Shown: positions 32,697-41,246, counted from the stretch's first letter. The stretch is DNA of 52,173 nucleotides from an uncultured Lachnospiraceae bacterium (GCA_910589265.1 CAJUTQ010000099.1:1-52173), one strand, 5' to 3'. The notes: generated by a model not told the origin, from the sequence alone. Numbers and translations: made by a program.

Positions 32697-33227
32697 TTAT
32701 TTTGAAAGGACAATCTGACACATTTTCATAACTTCCAATGCATGATTGTGACTCTCCTTTGTCACTCCAGCGCAACATGAGGAATCAACAGATATCGTTA
32801 CTTCTGGCAGAGCAGCTTTTAAAATAATTCCATTAGAAACTACACAAATATCTGTACATAAACCAATAAGTTGGATCTCTTCCCATTGGTGTTCTTTATA
32901 GGACTCTTTTATATATGTGGCCAATTCTAAGGAGCCAAAAGAAGGCTTGTCAAACACCAAGCTGCCTGCCTTATCTGCCAACTCCATTATTTCAGGAATA
33001 AGCTGCCAGCCTTGGCTTTCTTTTACACAGTGTACTACTGGCAGCCTTTTTCCTTCCTGTGTATTGAAATAGTCTTCTCCATGGGTATCCCTTGTGTAAA
33101 TAATGGGGCCTTGATGCTCCTTTATTTTCTGAATTACTTTTGGAAGGATTTTAACTGCTTCCTCTGTTCCTAATGCCCCATCTACAAAATCTTTTTGCAT
33201 GTCAATTACTAATAACAACTTTGCCAT
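32697..33227 (-). CDS. Isochorismatase-family cysteine hydrolase (nicotinamidase-like)
   Basis: A 176-residue cysteine hydrolase. The catalytic triad is D9 (LLLVIDMQKDFVDG), K94 (VFDKPSFGS) and C128 (GLCTDICVVSNG). A metal-site-like pattern lies in YTRDTHGEDYF (D47, H49) with H66. These support a nicotinamidase-type activity (nicotinamide to nicotinate plus ammonia), though other amidases of the family cannot be excluded. ATG 33227 (MAKLLLVID) is chosen over 33239 by family length. It sits inside the VWA/MoxR operon. Confidence 0.88.
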   Translation of the reverse strand: MAKLLLVIDMQKDFVDGALGTEEAVKILPKVIQKIKEHQGPIIYTRDTHGEDYFNTQEGKRLPVVHCVKESQGWQLIPEIMELADKAGSLVFDKPSFGSLELATYIKESYKEHQWEEIQLIGLCTDICVVSNGIILKAALPEVTISVDSSCCAGVTKESHNHALEVMKMCQIVLSK

Positions 33228-33249
33228 TACTATAACCATACCTTTCTTC

Positions 33250-34650
33250 TTATTCTCCCGTCGCTTCCCGATACTCCTTACTTCCCACCTGACTCCAAGA
33301 TGTCTTATCCCCTGGAATTACCTTTCCCGTTTTCCGGTCAATGCCATAAAAATTTAAAATTTTTGTAGATAAATCCGTTCTTTGTCCACTTTCGTCATAA
33401 TATTCCTCATAGTATACAAAAAGTAAGCATTCCCCATTTTTTGATACTCTATCGTATACTAATGTCCGTGTTGCATAAGCTCCTTCTTCACTTATCATGC
33501 CCTTTGCTTTTCCTAAATCTACGTAAAAATTTCCCTTAGCATTATAACATTCTGTATATGTATACCCATCCTCTTGAAAAACAGAATCATAAATCAATCT
33601 GGCATTTTTCACAACTTCTTCTTCACTAACGATTCTTTCCTCGGTCCTTTCCTTTTCCTCTTCTATGTTCACTTGCTTTTCATATTGAGAGCGGATTTTT
33701 GTTTCCAGATCCTTCCATCCTTCTTTTTCTAAAGCAGTTTTGGCAAGAGGAAAAGAACCTGTGTATTTTGTCTTATCCATCCCAATATAATAATGTATCC
33801 TCACCTCATCTTTGCCTTCCTTGTATTTTTTAAATCCAGGCTCCTGACTCATTGCATAAAGTGCAAACTCATAAAGTTCTTTGGAAAAGCTTTCTATGTC
33901 TTTTTCTGTTAAGCATTGTATTAAAATTTCCTCTTCTTTACCTCCATCATTTTGTTCCACAATTTCAAAATTCCATGTCATTTCTTTCTTATTATAATAT
34001 TCTTCAAATAGCTCCACTGCCAGCAAAGTTAAATAATTGTCCTCAAACTCCTGGTCCAGTATAACCCTCACCTTTAGCTTTTCTCTTCCCTTAGGAATAA
34101 AAAAATAAGAATGGCTGCCTATTTCCTCAAATGAAAAAGAAAGGGAATATTTTTCTTCTAAATATTGTGTCAAAACCTCTGGTGTCTCCCCTGTGTATAA
34201 GCGAAATAAATGCCCAATAGGTTTGTATACTACATATTGGGTATCGGAAAAGCGTCCTTTATTCACTAGTAATATTCCCTTTGCCCCATAATGTTCCTCT
34301 TCCATAGTGAAAAAATAAGTAAGAAGGGAAAGGCTTATCCAATATAAAAGACATATGCCTGTTACAAAAAACAGAAGGGACTTACATGTTAAAGCTATAT
34401 ATCCACTTTTTTTAGGGCTTTTTCCAAAAGGGATAAGAAACAATAAATAATAAAAAAGAATATAAAGCAGTAAGGGAAAAATACAAGAAGTATTCATATT
34501 TCCAATTATATCTGCCCATAAGCGAAGTTCTATTCTTCTTACATGAGGAGGGAAGGTCGACTCTGAAACAAAAGCCTGATTCCATATCCAATACAAAAGA
34601 ATACCCATTCCAGAAATTCCGATACAATAATATAACTTTTTTCCCTTCAT
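33250..34650 (-). CDS. Membrane protein of unknown function, first gene of the VWA/MoxR operon
   Basis: A 466-residue protein with hydrophobic segments at about 6-26, 56-74 and 88-114. A long hydrophilic part follows, probably outside the membrane: a mixed region, then a charged coiled segment (NIEEEKERTEERIVSEEEVV, about 325-345) and a C-terminal domain (YDSVFQEDGYTYTECYNAKG, NFYGIDRKTGKVIPGD). No family is recognised. The promoter at 34681-34709 and the close spacing to the hydrolase gene (22 nt) make it the head of a six-gene operon. Confidence 0.75.
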   Translation of the reverse strand: MKGKKLYYCIGISGMGILLYWIWNQAFVSESTFPPHVRRIELRLWADIIGNMNTSCIFPLLLYILFYYLLFLIPFGKSPKKSGYIALTCKSLLFFVTGICLLYWISLSLLTYFFTMEEEHYGAKGILLVNKGRFSDTQYVVYKPIGHLFRLYTGETPEVLTQYLEEKYSLSFSFEEIGSHSYFFIPKGREKLKVRVILDQEFEDNYLTLLAVELFEEYYNKKEMTWNFEIVEQNDGGKEEEILIQCLTEKDIESFSKELYEFALYAMSQEPGFKKYKEGKDEVRIHYYIGMDKTKYTGSFPLAKTALEKEGWKDLETKIRSQYEKQVNIEEEKERTEERIVSEEEVVKNARLIYDSVFQEDGYTYTECYNAKGNFYVDLGKAKGMISEEGAYATRTLVYDRVSKNGECLLFVYYEEYYDESGQRTDLSTKILNFYGIDRKTGKVIPGDKTSWSQVGSKEYREATGE

Positions 34651-34680
34651 TATGTGCCTCTCTCTGTAATTAATAATTTT

Positions 34681-34709
34681 ATTATACCATTAATTATTTC
34701 TAATCTCAA
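34681..34709 (-). promoter_or_regulatory. Promoter of the six-gene VWA/MoxR operon
   Basis: TTGAGA (34709-34704), 17 bp, TATAAT (34686-34681) on the minus strand, 31 bp before the ATG at 34650. Confidence 0.7.
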
Positions 34710-35013
34710 TTTATATATGAATCTAAGACATGTATAGGTATTCCATGATAAATTTTATCTGTGCATCTCTACGTACCAAATTTGACTTCATCATAAGCTC
34801 ATCCTTTATAAACGTTATCTTTTCTTTCCAAAAAAACTATAAATCACAAAACTCATGCAGCTCAACAACTTACATTCCTACAAAATAGGTTTCTTTTTTC
34901 TGTTGTATAAATAATTATAATCTATTATATAAGCCCCCAAATTTTTACTATCTGTTATTTTCATAATCCTATAACTTTATACAATACAAAAAAATACATA
35001 AGAATTATAATAT
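34710..35013. other. AT-rich intergenic stretch without visible gene
   Basis: About 300 bp of AT-rich sequence between divergent promoters. No frame with a start and ribosome binding site was found, and no stable hairpin. It may act as upstream control region for either side. Confidence 0.5.
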
Positions 35014-35057
35014 GATGCAACTTTGATGCAATTTTGATACAAGTCTGATGCCTCTTA
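35014..35057 (+). promoter_or_regulatory. Four tandem 11-bp direct repeats (GATGCAA-type), candidate OmpR-class regulator sites
   Basis: GATGCAACTTT (35014), GATGCAATTTT (35025), GATACAAGTCT (35036) and GATGCCTCTTA (35047) follow at exactly 11-bp steps and stop just before a -10-like TATAAAAT (35060-35067). Arrays of 11-bp direct repeats overlapping the -35 region are how PhoB/OmpR-class regulators activate promoters. Confidence 0.65.
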
Positions 35058-35152
35058 CCTATAAAATAAAAGTAGAAAAAGCGAGAAAACTTCAAAATTT
35101 TTAAATGTAGTTAAGCCTGTTAATTTTTTCATTTTAGAAAGGGGAGGGCAGC

Positions 35153-35389
35153 ATGCAGGACGCACAAAAGAAAAAGAAAGGAGAGCTTAGTGGGATAGGC
35201 AAGGCAGTTCTTGCCATATTATTAGGAACATTATGTGGCATCAAAGGAACACCAAAGATTTTTCAAAGTTGCACAGTACAAGGGCAATCCCCTATTTTAG
35301 AATATGTAGAACCCCTTCATTCCAAGGATATGTTTTTTTTGGACTATCCAATACAAAGCTTATCCCATATTGACTCTTGCCAACCATAA
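35153..35389 (+). CDS. Small basic peptide with one hydrophobic segment, probably exported or membrane-bound
   Basis: A 78-residue frame with a very strong ribosome binding site (AAGGGGAGG, 5 nt before the ATG). The N-terminus is MQDAQKKKKGELSGIGKAVL followed by AILLGTLCGI, a short hydrophobic stretch behind four lysines. The rest (YVEPLHSKDMFFLDYPIQSL) is unrecognised and includes three cysteines after residue 25. The direct-repeat promoter upstream and a hairpin downstream support a real, regulated gene. It could be a signalling peptide, small toxin or regulatory membrane peptide. Confidence 0.55.
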   Translation: MQDAQKKKKGELSGIGKAVLAILLGTLCGIKGTPKIFQSCTVQGQSPILEYVEPLHSKDMFFLDYPIQSLSHIDSCQP

Positions 35390-35409
35390 GTTGCTTTTTT
35401 CTGATTTAC

Positions 35410-35440
35410 AAAAAAAGGGCATGGATCCATCCCTGCCCTA
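35410..35440 (-). terminator. Terminator after the TetR gene
   Basis: On the minus strand AGGGCA pairs with TGCCCT across an 18-nt loop, followed by seven T. It ends the tetR-type gene; the plus strand lacks a strong T-run. Confidence 0.75.
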
Positions 35441-35497
35441 ATCTTATTTGCCAACTTCCCATATTTTGAAAATCTACCCTTTCCAGCAAATCCATGA

Positions 35498-36151
35498 TCA
35501 TTTATTTTTTTGGTATATAGATGTGAGCTCTTTTAATCTGTCCAGCATTTCTTCGTCTACAATATCTAATCCAAAGCCTTGCATCATTTGACGAAATACC
35601 ATAAATTTTCCATATGCTTCCTCTACAGAATTATCAAAAACCATTGGATTCATCCAAATATTTGCCGTCAATATGATCAGTTCAGCCAATTCTTTTGGAT
35701 AATCCGTTTGAATGGAACCGTCTGAAATACCTTGTTCAATAATCGGCAAAATATAGACAGGGGCTGCTTCCTCTACAGTGTCACGAAACATGCTAAAAAG
35801 CAATCTTGGATTATTGTTCAAGTTGGGAGCTACTGTAAATATATCATCCTGCACTGGCCGGTAAATGGATTCTTTAAATATAGTTTTTAATTTTTCCTCT
35901 CCATTTAGATCGGTTCGATCTCGAATAACAGCCAACATCTTATTCGATTCTTCTGTCATTTTATTTGTAACTGTGACTAAAATGTCTTCTTTGGATTTAA
36001 AATGATGATAGATTGCACCTTTACTAAGTCCACCTAAGTTGTCGATAATGTCCTGAATGGATGTACGCTCATACCCCTTTTCCATAAACAGGCGATAAGC
36101 CACATCCACTATTAAGTTGACTGTTTCCTCTGGGTGTTTGTTTCTAGCCAT
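35498..36151 (-). CDS. TetR/AcrR-family transcriptional regulator
   Basis: A 217-residue repressor-type protein starting at ATG 36151 (MARNKHPEETVNLIVDVAYR), with AGGAGG 10 nt upstream. The helix-turn-helix covers residues ~10-55 (KGYERTSIQDIIDNLGGLSK, GAIYHHFKSKEDIL). The C-terminal ligand-binding domain is divergent (LIILTANIWMNPMVFDNSVE). A perfect 19-bp palindrome lies between its own -35 and -10, so it almost surely represses itself. The other target is unknown; no transporter is adjacent. The EFR1 and lipoprotein genes upstream are on the same strand but separated by a terminator. Confidence 0.93.
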   Translation of the reverse strand: MARNKHPEETVNLIVDVAYRLFMEKGYERTSIQDIIDNLGGLSKGAIYHHFKSKEDILVTVTNKMTEESNKMLAVIRDRTDLNGEEKLKTIFKESIYRPVQDDIFTVAPNLNNNPRLLFSMFRDTVEEAAPVYILPIIEQGISDGSIQTDYPKELAELIILTANIWMNPMVFDNSVEEAYGKFMVFRQMMQGFGLDIVDEEMLDRLKELTSIYQKNK

Positions 36152-36189
36152 GATAGTATTACCTCCTATCATATTTATAATATATTAAG

Positions 36190-36217
36190 ATTATCATACT
36201 ACTAGTATGATTGTCAA
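36190..36217 (-). promoter_or_regulatory. tetR promoter with perfect 19-bp palindromic operator
   Basis: On the minus strand TTGACA (36217-36212), 16 bp, GATAAT (36195-36190). The operator ATCATACTAGTAGTATGAT (36193-36211) fills the spacer and is a perfect palindrome around a central base. Confidence 0.85.
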
Positions 36218-36310
36218 CTATACTATCCAATTATTAGCTTTAGAAAACTAGACTTCTTTTCCATTTGTTAAAAACCTCTATGAATTTTTTCTCTATCATA
36301 CATTTTAATA

Positions 36311-36350
36311 AAAGCCTTGAAATCATTTTTACCAATCCTTTCAAGGCTTC
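36311..36350 (-). terminator. Terminator after the EFR1-type gene
   Basis: AAGCCTTGAAA pairs with TTTCAAGGCTT across a 16-nt loop, with TTTTATT following on the minus strand. Confidence 0.85.
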
Positions 36351-36361
36351 TTACATCTTTT

Positions 36362-37129
36362 TCATTTTAATAAGTATTTTTCTATTGTTCCCTGCTCAAT
36401 TACATTTTTTCCCAGCAATGTTATTGCCTTCTTTGGACAAATATTTATACATCGATAACACATTGTACATCTGTCACCTGCCTTAGCTAAATGATTCTCT
36501 ATACTAAGATTTTTCATTGGACATAGCCCTACACATTTACTACAACCAATACATTTTTTCTTATCTATTTTTAATTTATTAGTATATTGTTTCGTTTTAC
36601 TGTAAAAATATAGACGCTGCCCAAAGAATCCTGCCACATGATAGAAAAAACCTATTCCTTCTTGTGGAGGTTTTCCATTTTTCATACATTTTACAGCATT
36701 ATCTATCTTCTTTTCTGCCCTTTTCACAAGCTCCCTATTTTTTTCTATAGAACGTTTTAGTATCTTCTCATCTCCAATACTATCTGGCATTTTTAAATGC
36801 AATCCTCCTATAATCTCCGCTCCATATTTTTTTAGAAGACGGCATAAAATACCTGCTCCATCTCCGCTAAATAATCCCATTGTTGCTATTACAAAAATTT
36901 TTTTGCCTTTCCATAATTTCTTATGTCTATCTACAAAATCTTTCAACATTTTAGGAATATTACTAAATTGTACAGAGTAGCTGAAAACTAGTTCTTTATT
37001 TTCTTTTATGTAATTGGCTATATTTACGTCCTCTATGGCAAAAATCTTCGCTGTTTTGTCAAGTTTACCTAGAAAAACTTCTAAAGCATATCTAGAATTT
37101 CCTGTGCCGCTAAAATATATTCCAAGCAT
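36362..37129 (-). CDS. EFR1-type flavodoxin/ferredoxin fusion
   Basis: A 255-residue protein starting at ATG 37129 (MLGIYFSGTGNSRYALEVFL), with AAAGGAGGG 7 nt upstream. The N-terminal flavodoxin-like domain binds FMN through SGTGNS. The C-terminal part has two 4Fe-4S clusters: CIGCSKCVGLCP and CTMCYRCINICP, each CxxCxxCxxxCP. Such EFRO proteins shuttle electrons in anaerobes; the partner is unknown. It lies 23 nt after the lipoprotein gene and probably shares its promoter. Confidence 0.93.
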   Translation of the reverse strand: MLGIYFSGTGNSRYALEVFLGKLDKTAKIFAIEDVNIANYIKENKELVFSYSVQFSNIPKMLKDFVDRHKKLWKGKKIFVIATMGLFSGDGAGILCRLLKKYGAEIIGGLHLKMPDSIGDEKILKRSIEKNRELVKRAEKKIDNAVKCMKNGKPPQEGIGFFYHVAGFFGQRLYFYSKTKQYTNKLKIDKKKCIGCSKCVGLCPMKNLSIENHLAKAGDRCTMCYRCINICPKKAITLLGKNVIEQGTIEKYLLK

Positions 37130-37152
37130 AGTTATTCCCTCCTTTAGCCTTC

Positions 37153-38187
37153 CTACAATGTTTCTATCCACCACTGGACAATCCGGCTGCTTTTATCCTT
37201 CTCCCATACAATGATAAACTTTGCCCAAGCAAGTCCATGGGATGGCCCTCCTTCGCCGTATAAATACTCAGATACTTGAATTCCTTGTCTCCCTTCATAT
37301 TCTACACGCTCCAAATTCAAAAAACCTCTAGAATTGCCCCCAACAATGCGGCGCTCCCCAGGTTCCACTTTATTTTCTGCCTCAAACAGAATAGTTTCGT
37401 CCAAATGTGGGCAGTATGCACTGTATGTATTCTCTTGAAGCTCCTGAATAACCTGAATATCTATGCTTCTTTCATCGTCCTCATAGGAATCTGAAGGAAA
37501 GTCCATTCTTTCCATACTGTGGTCTTTATATTTTAATAATCTTAAATGCCAGTCACCTGTTCCTCCATTACCTGTTCCCCTTGATTCAAAACCAATCTCA
37601 ATGTTTCCATCTCTATCAAAATCTCCACTTATTATTGAAATACTCGAATAAAAGGGATATTGCTCATCTTCAAAACAATATGGTTCATCCTCATTTATGT
37701 AAAAATAGATATAGCCTGTGCCATATCGAAATTCATCCTCTGGATTTTGTACCATGGCCACCATATCTTTTTGACCATTTTCATCCACATCATCAATATA
37801 TAGATCAACAAGTTTCATTATTCCATCTTGAAAAACATTATCTTCACAAAGTTTCTTGTAATAGTCTGTTGCCTCTGTCTCATTCAAGCCTGCATCCCCT
37901 GCCATTCGAAAGAATCTATCTTCATTTTTCTTCATTAATTCTTCTTTCTTAGCCTTCTCCTTCTCCAAGTCTTTATCATTATTATGAGAAAAGTCTTGTA
38001 TTATTCCAACGTCTCCTGTCTCCTGTTCTTCTTTACCTCCCTCTTCTTTAGGAATATGTGCCTCCTGGATTCTATTTCCATCTTTCTCCTGGCCTTCACA
38101 TGCAGTTAAAAGCATTCCCCCACATACACCTACTAACAGGAAAGCCTTTTTAATATATCCTTTGCTTTGCTGCCACTGTTTATCCAT
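37153..38187 (-). CDS. Lipoprotein with calcium-loop-like repeats
   Basis: A 344-residue exported lipoprotein: after a basic start (MDKQWQQSKGYIKKAFLLVG) comes the lipobox LTAC at about residues 27-30. The next ~40 residues are a charged linker (KEEGGKEEQETG). Two segments look like FG-GAP/dockerin-type calcium loops, DVDENGQKD (about 113-121) and DFDRDGNIE (about 171-179), the latter followed by GFESRGTGNGGTGDWHLRLL. The function is unknown; it may be a surface binding protein. AAAGGG lies about 10 nt before the ATG. Confidence 0.8.
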   Translation of the reverse strand: MDKQWQQSKGYIKKAFLLVGVCGGMLLTACEGQEKDGNRIQEAHIPKEEGGKEEQETGDVGIIQDFSHNNDKDLEKEKAKKEELMKKNEDRFFRMAGDAGLNETEATDYYKKLCEDNVFQDGIMKLVDLYIDDVDENGQKDMVAMVQNPEDEFRYGTGYIYFYINEDEPYCFEDEQYPFYSSISIISGDFDRDGNIEIGFESRGTGNGGTGDWHLRLLKYKDHSMERMDFPSDSYEDDERSIDIQVIQELQENTYSAYCPHLDETILFEAENKVEPGERRIVGGNSRGFLNLERVEYEGRQGIQVSEYLYGEGGPSHGLAWAKFIIVWEKDKSSRIVQWWIETL

Positions 38188-38221
38188 TTCTCTACTACCC
38201 TTTCATCTTTCTTTTATTAAT

Positions 38222-38250
38222 ATCATACACAATTTCCAGCAAAACGACAA
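38222..38250 (-). promoter_or_regulatory. Promoter of the lipoprotein-EFR1 pair
   Basis: TTGTCG (38250-38245), 17 bp, TATGAT (38227-38222) on the minus strand, 35 bp before the ATG at 38187. Confidence 0.5.
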
Positions 38251-38373
38251 GAAAATCTTCTTCATGAAATATAAAATTTTAGTACTATGTCCCTCTTGCA
38301 TCTCTCCATATCCTTGCATTTTTTATGAAGAAAAAAATCCATTGTATAATAACAACGACATAGTAATTACCCA

Positions 38374-38854
38374 TTAATAAAAATAATACTGTAAATGACA
38401 AAACTTAAAGTAATCATCATTATTGAATGCTTTTTCCTTATTGAATGCTTTTTCCTTGTATATTTTTAAATGTATATTACTATATTTTTTATAATTAAAA
38501 ATAAAATGATCATTAAAAAAAGGAGATATTCCCACACATTCAATTGCAGGAATACCCCATCTGTTCCCAAGTCTTATTCTTTTACTTAACAAACCGCTCT
38601 GCATCTTCTCTAGAATACTTACATTTTTCTTGTATTTTCGTAATATGGTTTCATCTGGTATACCTAAATCCTTAAGAGCAGACACCATACCTAAAATCCC
38701 TATCTCTATTCTTTTTTGCTTCTTTTACTCTTTCCTCCAGCCCCCTGACAAAGGAGTCTTCAGGATTCTTTCCAGCTACATAATTAAGAAATCATTTGAT
38801 ATTCTTAATCCATCCCAAATAATATCCCCATTTATTTTCCAGTTTATCTTTCAT
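38374..38854 (-). pseudogene. Decayed Rpn/PD-(D/E)XK-type nuclease-transposase remnant
   Basis: Minus-strand frames with stops and shifts between them give INGDIIWDGLRISNDF, then NYVAGKNPEDSFVRGLEERV and KEAKKNRDRDF, then MVSALKDLGIPDETILRKYK in another frame. The order and wording resemble the C-terminal part of Rpn-family recombination-promoting nucleases of Lachnospiraceae (helical ExxVKEAKKNREW region). The catalytic domain is gone. An 18-bp tandem duplication lies near the 3' end (38422-38457). Assignment is from memory of the family pattern. Confidence 0.45.
38422..38457. repeat. 18-bp tandem duplication
   Basis: ATTGAATGCTTTTTCCTT occurs twice in direct succession, giving KEKAFN twice in the overlapping minus-strand frame. 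It looks like a replication-slippage duplication in non-functional DNA. Confidence 0.8.
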
Positions 38855-39199
38855 GGGGGATCCATACCCCCTTCTAAACCTGCAAATTTAGATGTATAGA
38901 TAAATTTACGGCAGTACTTGCTGTATTTTCTCTTTACCTTTATATATAACCCCAAAAAAAGAAAACTAGACAGGAATTTTGTAACTATGTATTTCAAAAT
39001 CAAAAAACGAAGGTGCTGGAGGCATACATCACGCAACATCTTAAAAAAGATAAGAAAAATGAGTACATACATCCAAGCCCTCTTGACTGTGTGCTCCCTT
39101 ACATAAATGCTAAATATACGATTGCTTCCTCCTACTGTTCTCAATATCTAAGGAGTTCAAACAGTGATTTTTTTCTTCTTTTTCATCAGTGGACATTTT
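38855..39199. other. Intergenic stretch, no gene supported
   Basis: About 345 bp with frames on both strands, none having a ribosome binding site or recognisable motif. Probably more decayed DNA between the Rpn remnant and the GrpB-like gene. Confidence 0.4.
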
Positions 39200-39763
39200 C
39201 TAATAACGATTTCTATACTTTCTTTTTGCACATTTTGTATACTTTTCTACAAAGGAGCTTTTTGCATTTGTATAAGCATCACGATTATATTTAAATTCTT
39301 TCCAAAGAGATAATTTCAATTTCTCATATTTCTTCGCCAATACAAAATTTTCATTCATATAATCTCTAAAGAATAGTTCATCGTTATCCCCATAATAGTG
39401 CAAATGTAAATGGAATACTTTCTCTGCAAAGCCCTCATTTGTATATCCCCTATTAAAAGATTTCCTGTTTTTTTCCTCATGCATACAAATATAGCCATTA
39501 TTGAGCAGCATTTCCTTTATAACACTCATTGAAATATCATTTGGAATCTCAAGGAGAATGTCAACAATAGGTTTTGCCCATATATTATTAATTGCTGTGC
39601 TTCCAATATGGTATATTTTTATATTTTTCATTCCTATAAAAGTAGCTATTCTCTTTTCTTCTTTGTTATACCATTCTCTCCAACAACTTTTATGTTCCGA
39701 AAGAATAATTGGAAATAGCTTCCACATTTCTTCTAAAGTCATTTCAGATAGTGATTTTTTCAT
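39200..39763 (-). CDS. GrpB/UPF0157-family protein (nucleotidyltransferase fold)
   Basis: A 187-residue protein with the GrpB pattern: KIYHIGSTAINNIWAKPIVD followed by ILLEIP, which is the GS...KPxxDI-like nucleotidyltransferase core, then HLHLHYYGDNDELFFRDYMN and KYEKLKLSLWKEFKYNRDAY near the C-terminus. The substrate is unknown; related proteins are linked to CoA or nucleotide metabolism. It is complete and monocistronic, preceded by AAAGAGATAA. Confidence 0.88.
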   Translation of the reverse strand: MKKSLSEMTLEEMWKLFPIILSEHKSCWREWYNKEEKRIATFIGMKNIKIYHIGSTAINNIWAKPIVDILLEIPNDISMSVIKEMLLNNGYICMHEEKNRKSFNRGYTNEGFAEKVFHLHLHYYGDNDELFFRDYMNENFVLAKKYEKLKLSLWKEFKYNRDAYTNAKSSFVEKYTKCAKRKYRNRY

Positions 39764-39996
39764 TTATCTCTTTCCTCATAACCATTTTCTCCTCTGTCTC
39801 TGCAAAACATGAAATCCCAACTCTTTCTACATACTGGCAAAACCTGTGAAAAAATATTCTTTCATTTTTTTCTTTATCAAATCATACCATAAAGGAACAC
39901 AAAAGAAAATATATAGGCAATGATATCCTCCATATTTTCAGTCTATTTATAATGAGCCAATTCCCTATCCTTTTTTCAAATCTTTTTTATTATATA

Positions 39997-40761
39997 CTAT
40001 AAATATTTTCTCCATTTTTTAATTCTCCCAATCGTTCCAAACAGTAGCATCCCTATAATCTCCCCAAAAGAATGAAGTATAAAATTGTGTATATGGAATA
40101 TATCATTCCATACAAAATCTCCTGTAATCCGTTTTGTCATATAATTTCCTAGGATTGCCAATAGCATACTCAAAGCGATGCAATCCCATATATTCCATTT
40201 TAAAAAGGTTCCCATAAGTACTGGAATCCAGAGAACCCCTAACCATAAAAACAGAATGGGAAAACCATAACGGAAAATCCAAAATGTTCCTACATTCATA
40301 AGATAATATATGGTAATCTGTATAACAGAAAGGAGACAGAATGTTCCAATACTTATCACAACCATAGCAATAAAACTTTTCTTCTTTTTGCAGACTAAAA
40401 GAACATATATGAAAGCATCTGCAAATATAACAGCACATCCTACGATCAAAGACCATGTCATACCTTTGTTTAATGCCAAATCTACAATAAAACAGACAAG
40501 TATGGAAATAAAGCTAAGAACACTTAAACCGTAAAATAAATACATTCGTTTCGTTTTTTTCAAAAATCTTTTTACATCTTGAATCTCTAATGACTGGCTT
40601 TCTATTTCTAGATTATATGTCATATTATGGTACATCTCATTGCAATTTTTACAATGTTCTAAATGTTTTTCTATACTTTTTTTGGAAATATCACTTGCCA
40701 TTCCATCCACATAAAGGGGAAGTAAGTCTTTTACAATGCCACAATCTAGTTTTCTGTCCAT
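39997..40761 (-). CDS. Anti-sigma factor with zinc-finger N-terminus and membrane helices
   Basis: A 254-residue protein from ATG 40761 (MDRKLDCGIVKDLLPLYVDG), with AAAGGA 8 nt upstream. The N-terminal zf-HC2 domain has the HxxxCxxC motif in HLEHCKNCNEMYHN and binds sigma in its reduced, zinc-bound state. Several hydrophobic helices follow (about 70-95, 100-120, 130-150, 160-180, 195-215). The gene overlaps the sigma gene by 16 nt, the usual layout for co-regulated sigma/anti-sigma pairs. Confidence 0.9.
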   Translation of the reverse strand: MDRKLDCGIVKDLLPLYVDGMASDISKKSIEKHLEHCKNCNEMYHNMTYNLEIESQSLEIQDVKRFLKKTKRMYLFYGLSVLSFISILVCFIVDLALNKGMTWSLIVGCAVIFADAFIYVLLVCKKKKSFIAMVVISIGTFCLLSVIQITIYYLMNVGTFWIFRYGFPILFLWLGVLWIPVLMGTFLKWNIWDCIALSMLLAILGNYMTKRITGDFVWNDIFHIHNFILHSFGEIIGMLLFGTIGRIKKWRKYL

Positions 40762-41246
40762 TCTTTCATTCCTTTCATTATTTTTTGTTTTCCCCGATAA
40801 TACGTTACTCTTGCCCAATTTTCCGTTTTTCCTAAAATATCTGCAATTTCGGAAAAATGTAAATCTCCCCCAAGACGCAAATACATAACCTCTCTTGTTG
40901 CCTCATCTAACAACTTATGCATAAGGCGAAAAATTTCTATCTTTTCCATATGATTTAAACAGTAATATTCAACGTTTTCATTAGAAAGTATTGAATCGTT
41001 CAATTCCACAGTTTTATGTTTGTTTCTTCTTTCCAGTTCCTTATACCACAAGTTTTTTGCAATCTGGCATAGCCAAGTGGACACTTTGCAGTCACCTCTG
41101 AATTTATCTATTCCTTTTATTGCCTGAAAAAACGTTTCCTGTGTTAACTCCTCGGCAAGTTGTGTATCTTGTGCCAATCCCCATAGATATTTGTATATCA
41201 TTGTTGCGTGTTTCCTATAGATTTCATCAATTTTTGATTTCTCCAT
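40746..41246 (-). CDS. ECF-type RNA polymerase sigma factor
   Basis: A 166-residue sigma-70 family factor of the extracytoplasmic-function group. Region 2 (YKYLWGLAQDTQLAEELTQE, FFQAIKGIDKFRGDCKVSTW) binds the -10 element and region 4 (EATREVMYLRLGGDLHFSEI, ADILGKTENWARVTYYRGKQ) the -35. It is paired with the anti-sigma gene it overlaps. An ECF-like promoter lies directly upstream (41262-41292), suggesting positive autoregulation. Confidence 0.95.
   Translation of the reverse strand: MEKSKIDEIYRKHATMIYKYLWGLAQDTQLAEELTQETFFQAIKGIDKFRGDCKVSTWLCQIAKNLWYKELERRNKHKTVELNDSILSNENVEYYCLNHMEKIEIFRLMHKLLDEATREVMYLRLGGDLHFSEIADILGKTENWARVTYYRGKQKIMKGMKEWTEN

Noticed and set aside
35014..35057. CRISPR or plasmid origin
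   Set aside because: Only four adjacent 11-bp repeats next to a -10 box and a gene with a strong ribosome binding site; a regulator array fits better.
38851..39144. 97-codon minus-strand frame
   Set aside because: Hydrophobic and basic residues scattered without pattern, no ribosome binding site, and overlapping frames on the other strand.
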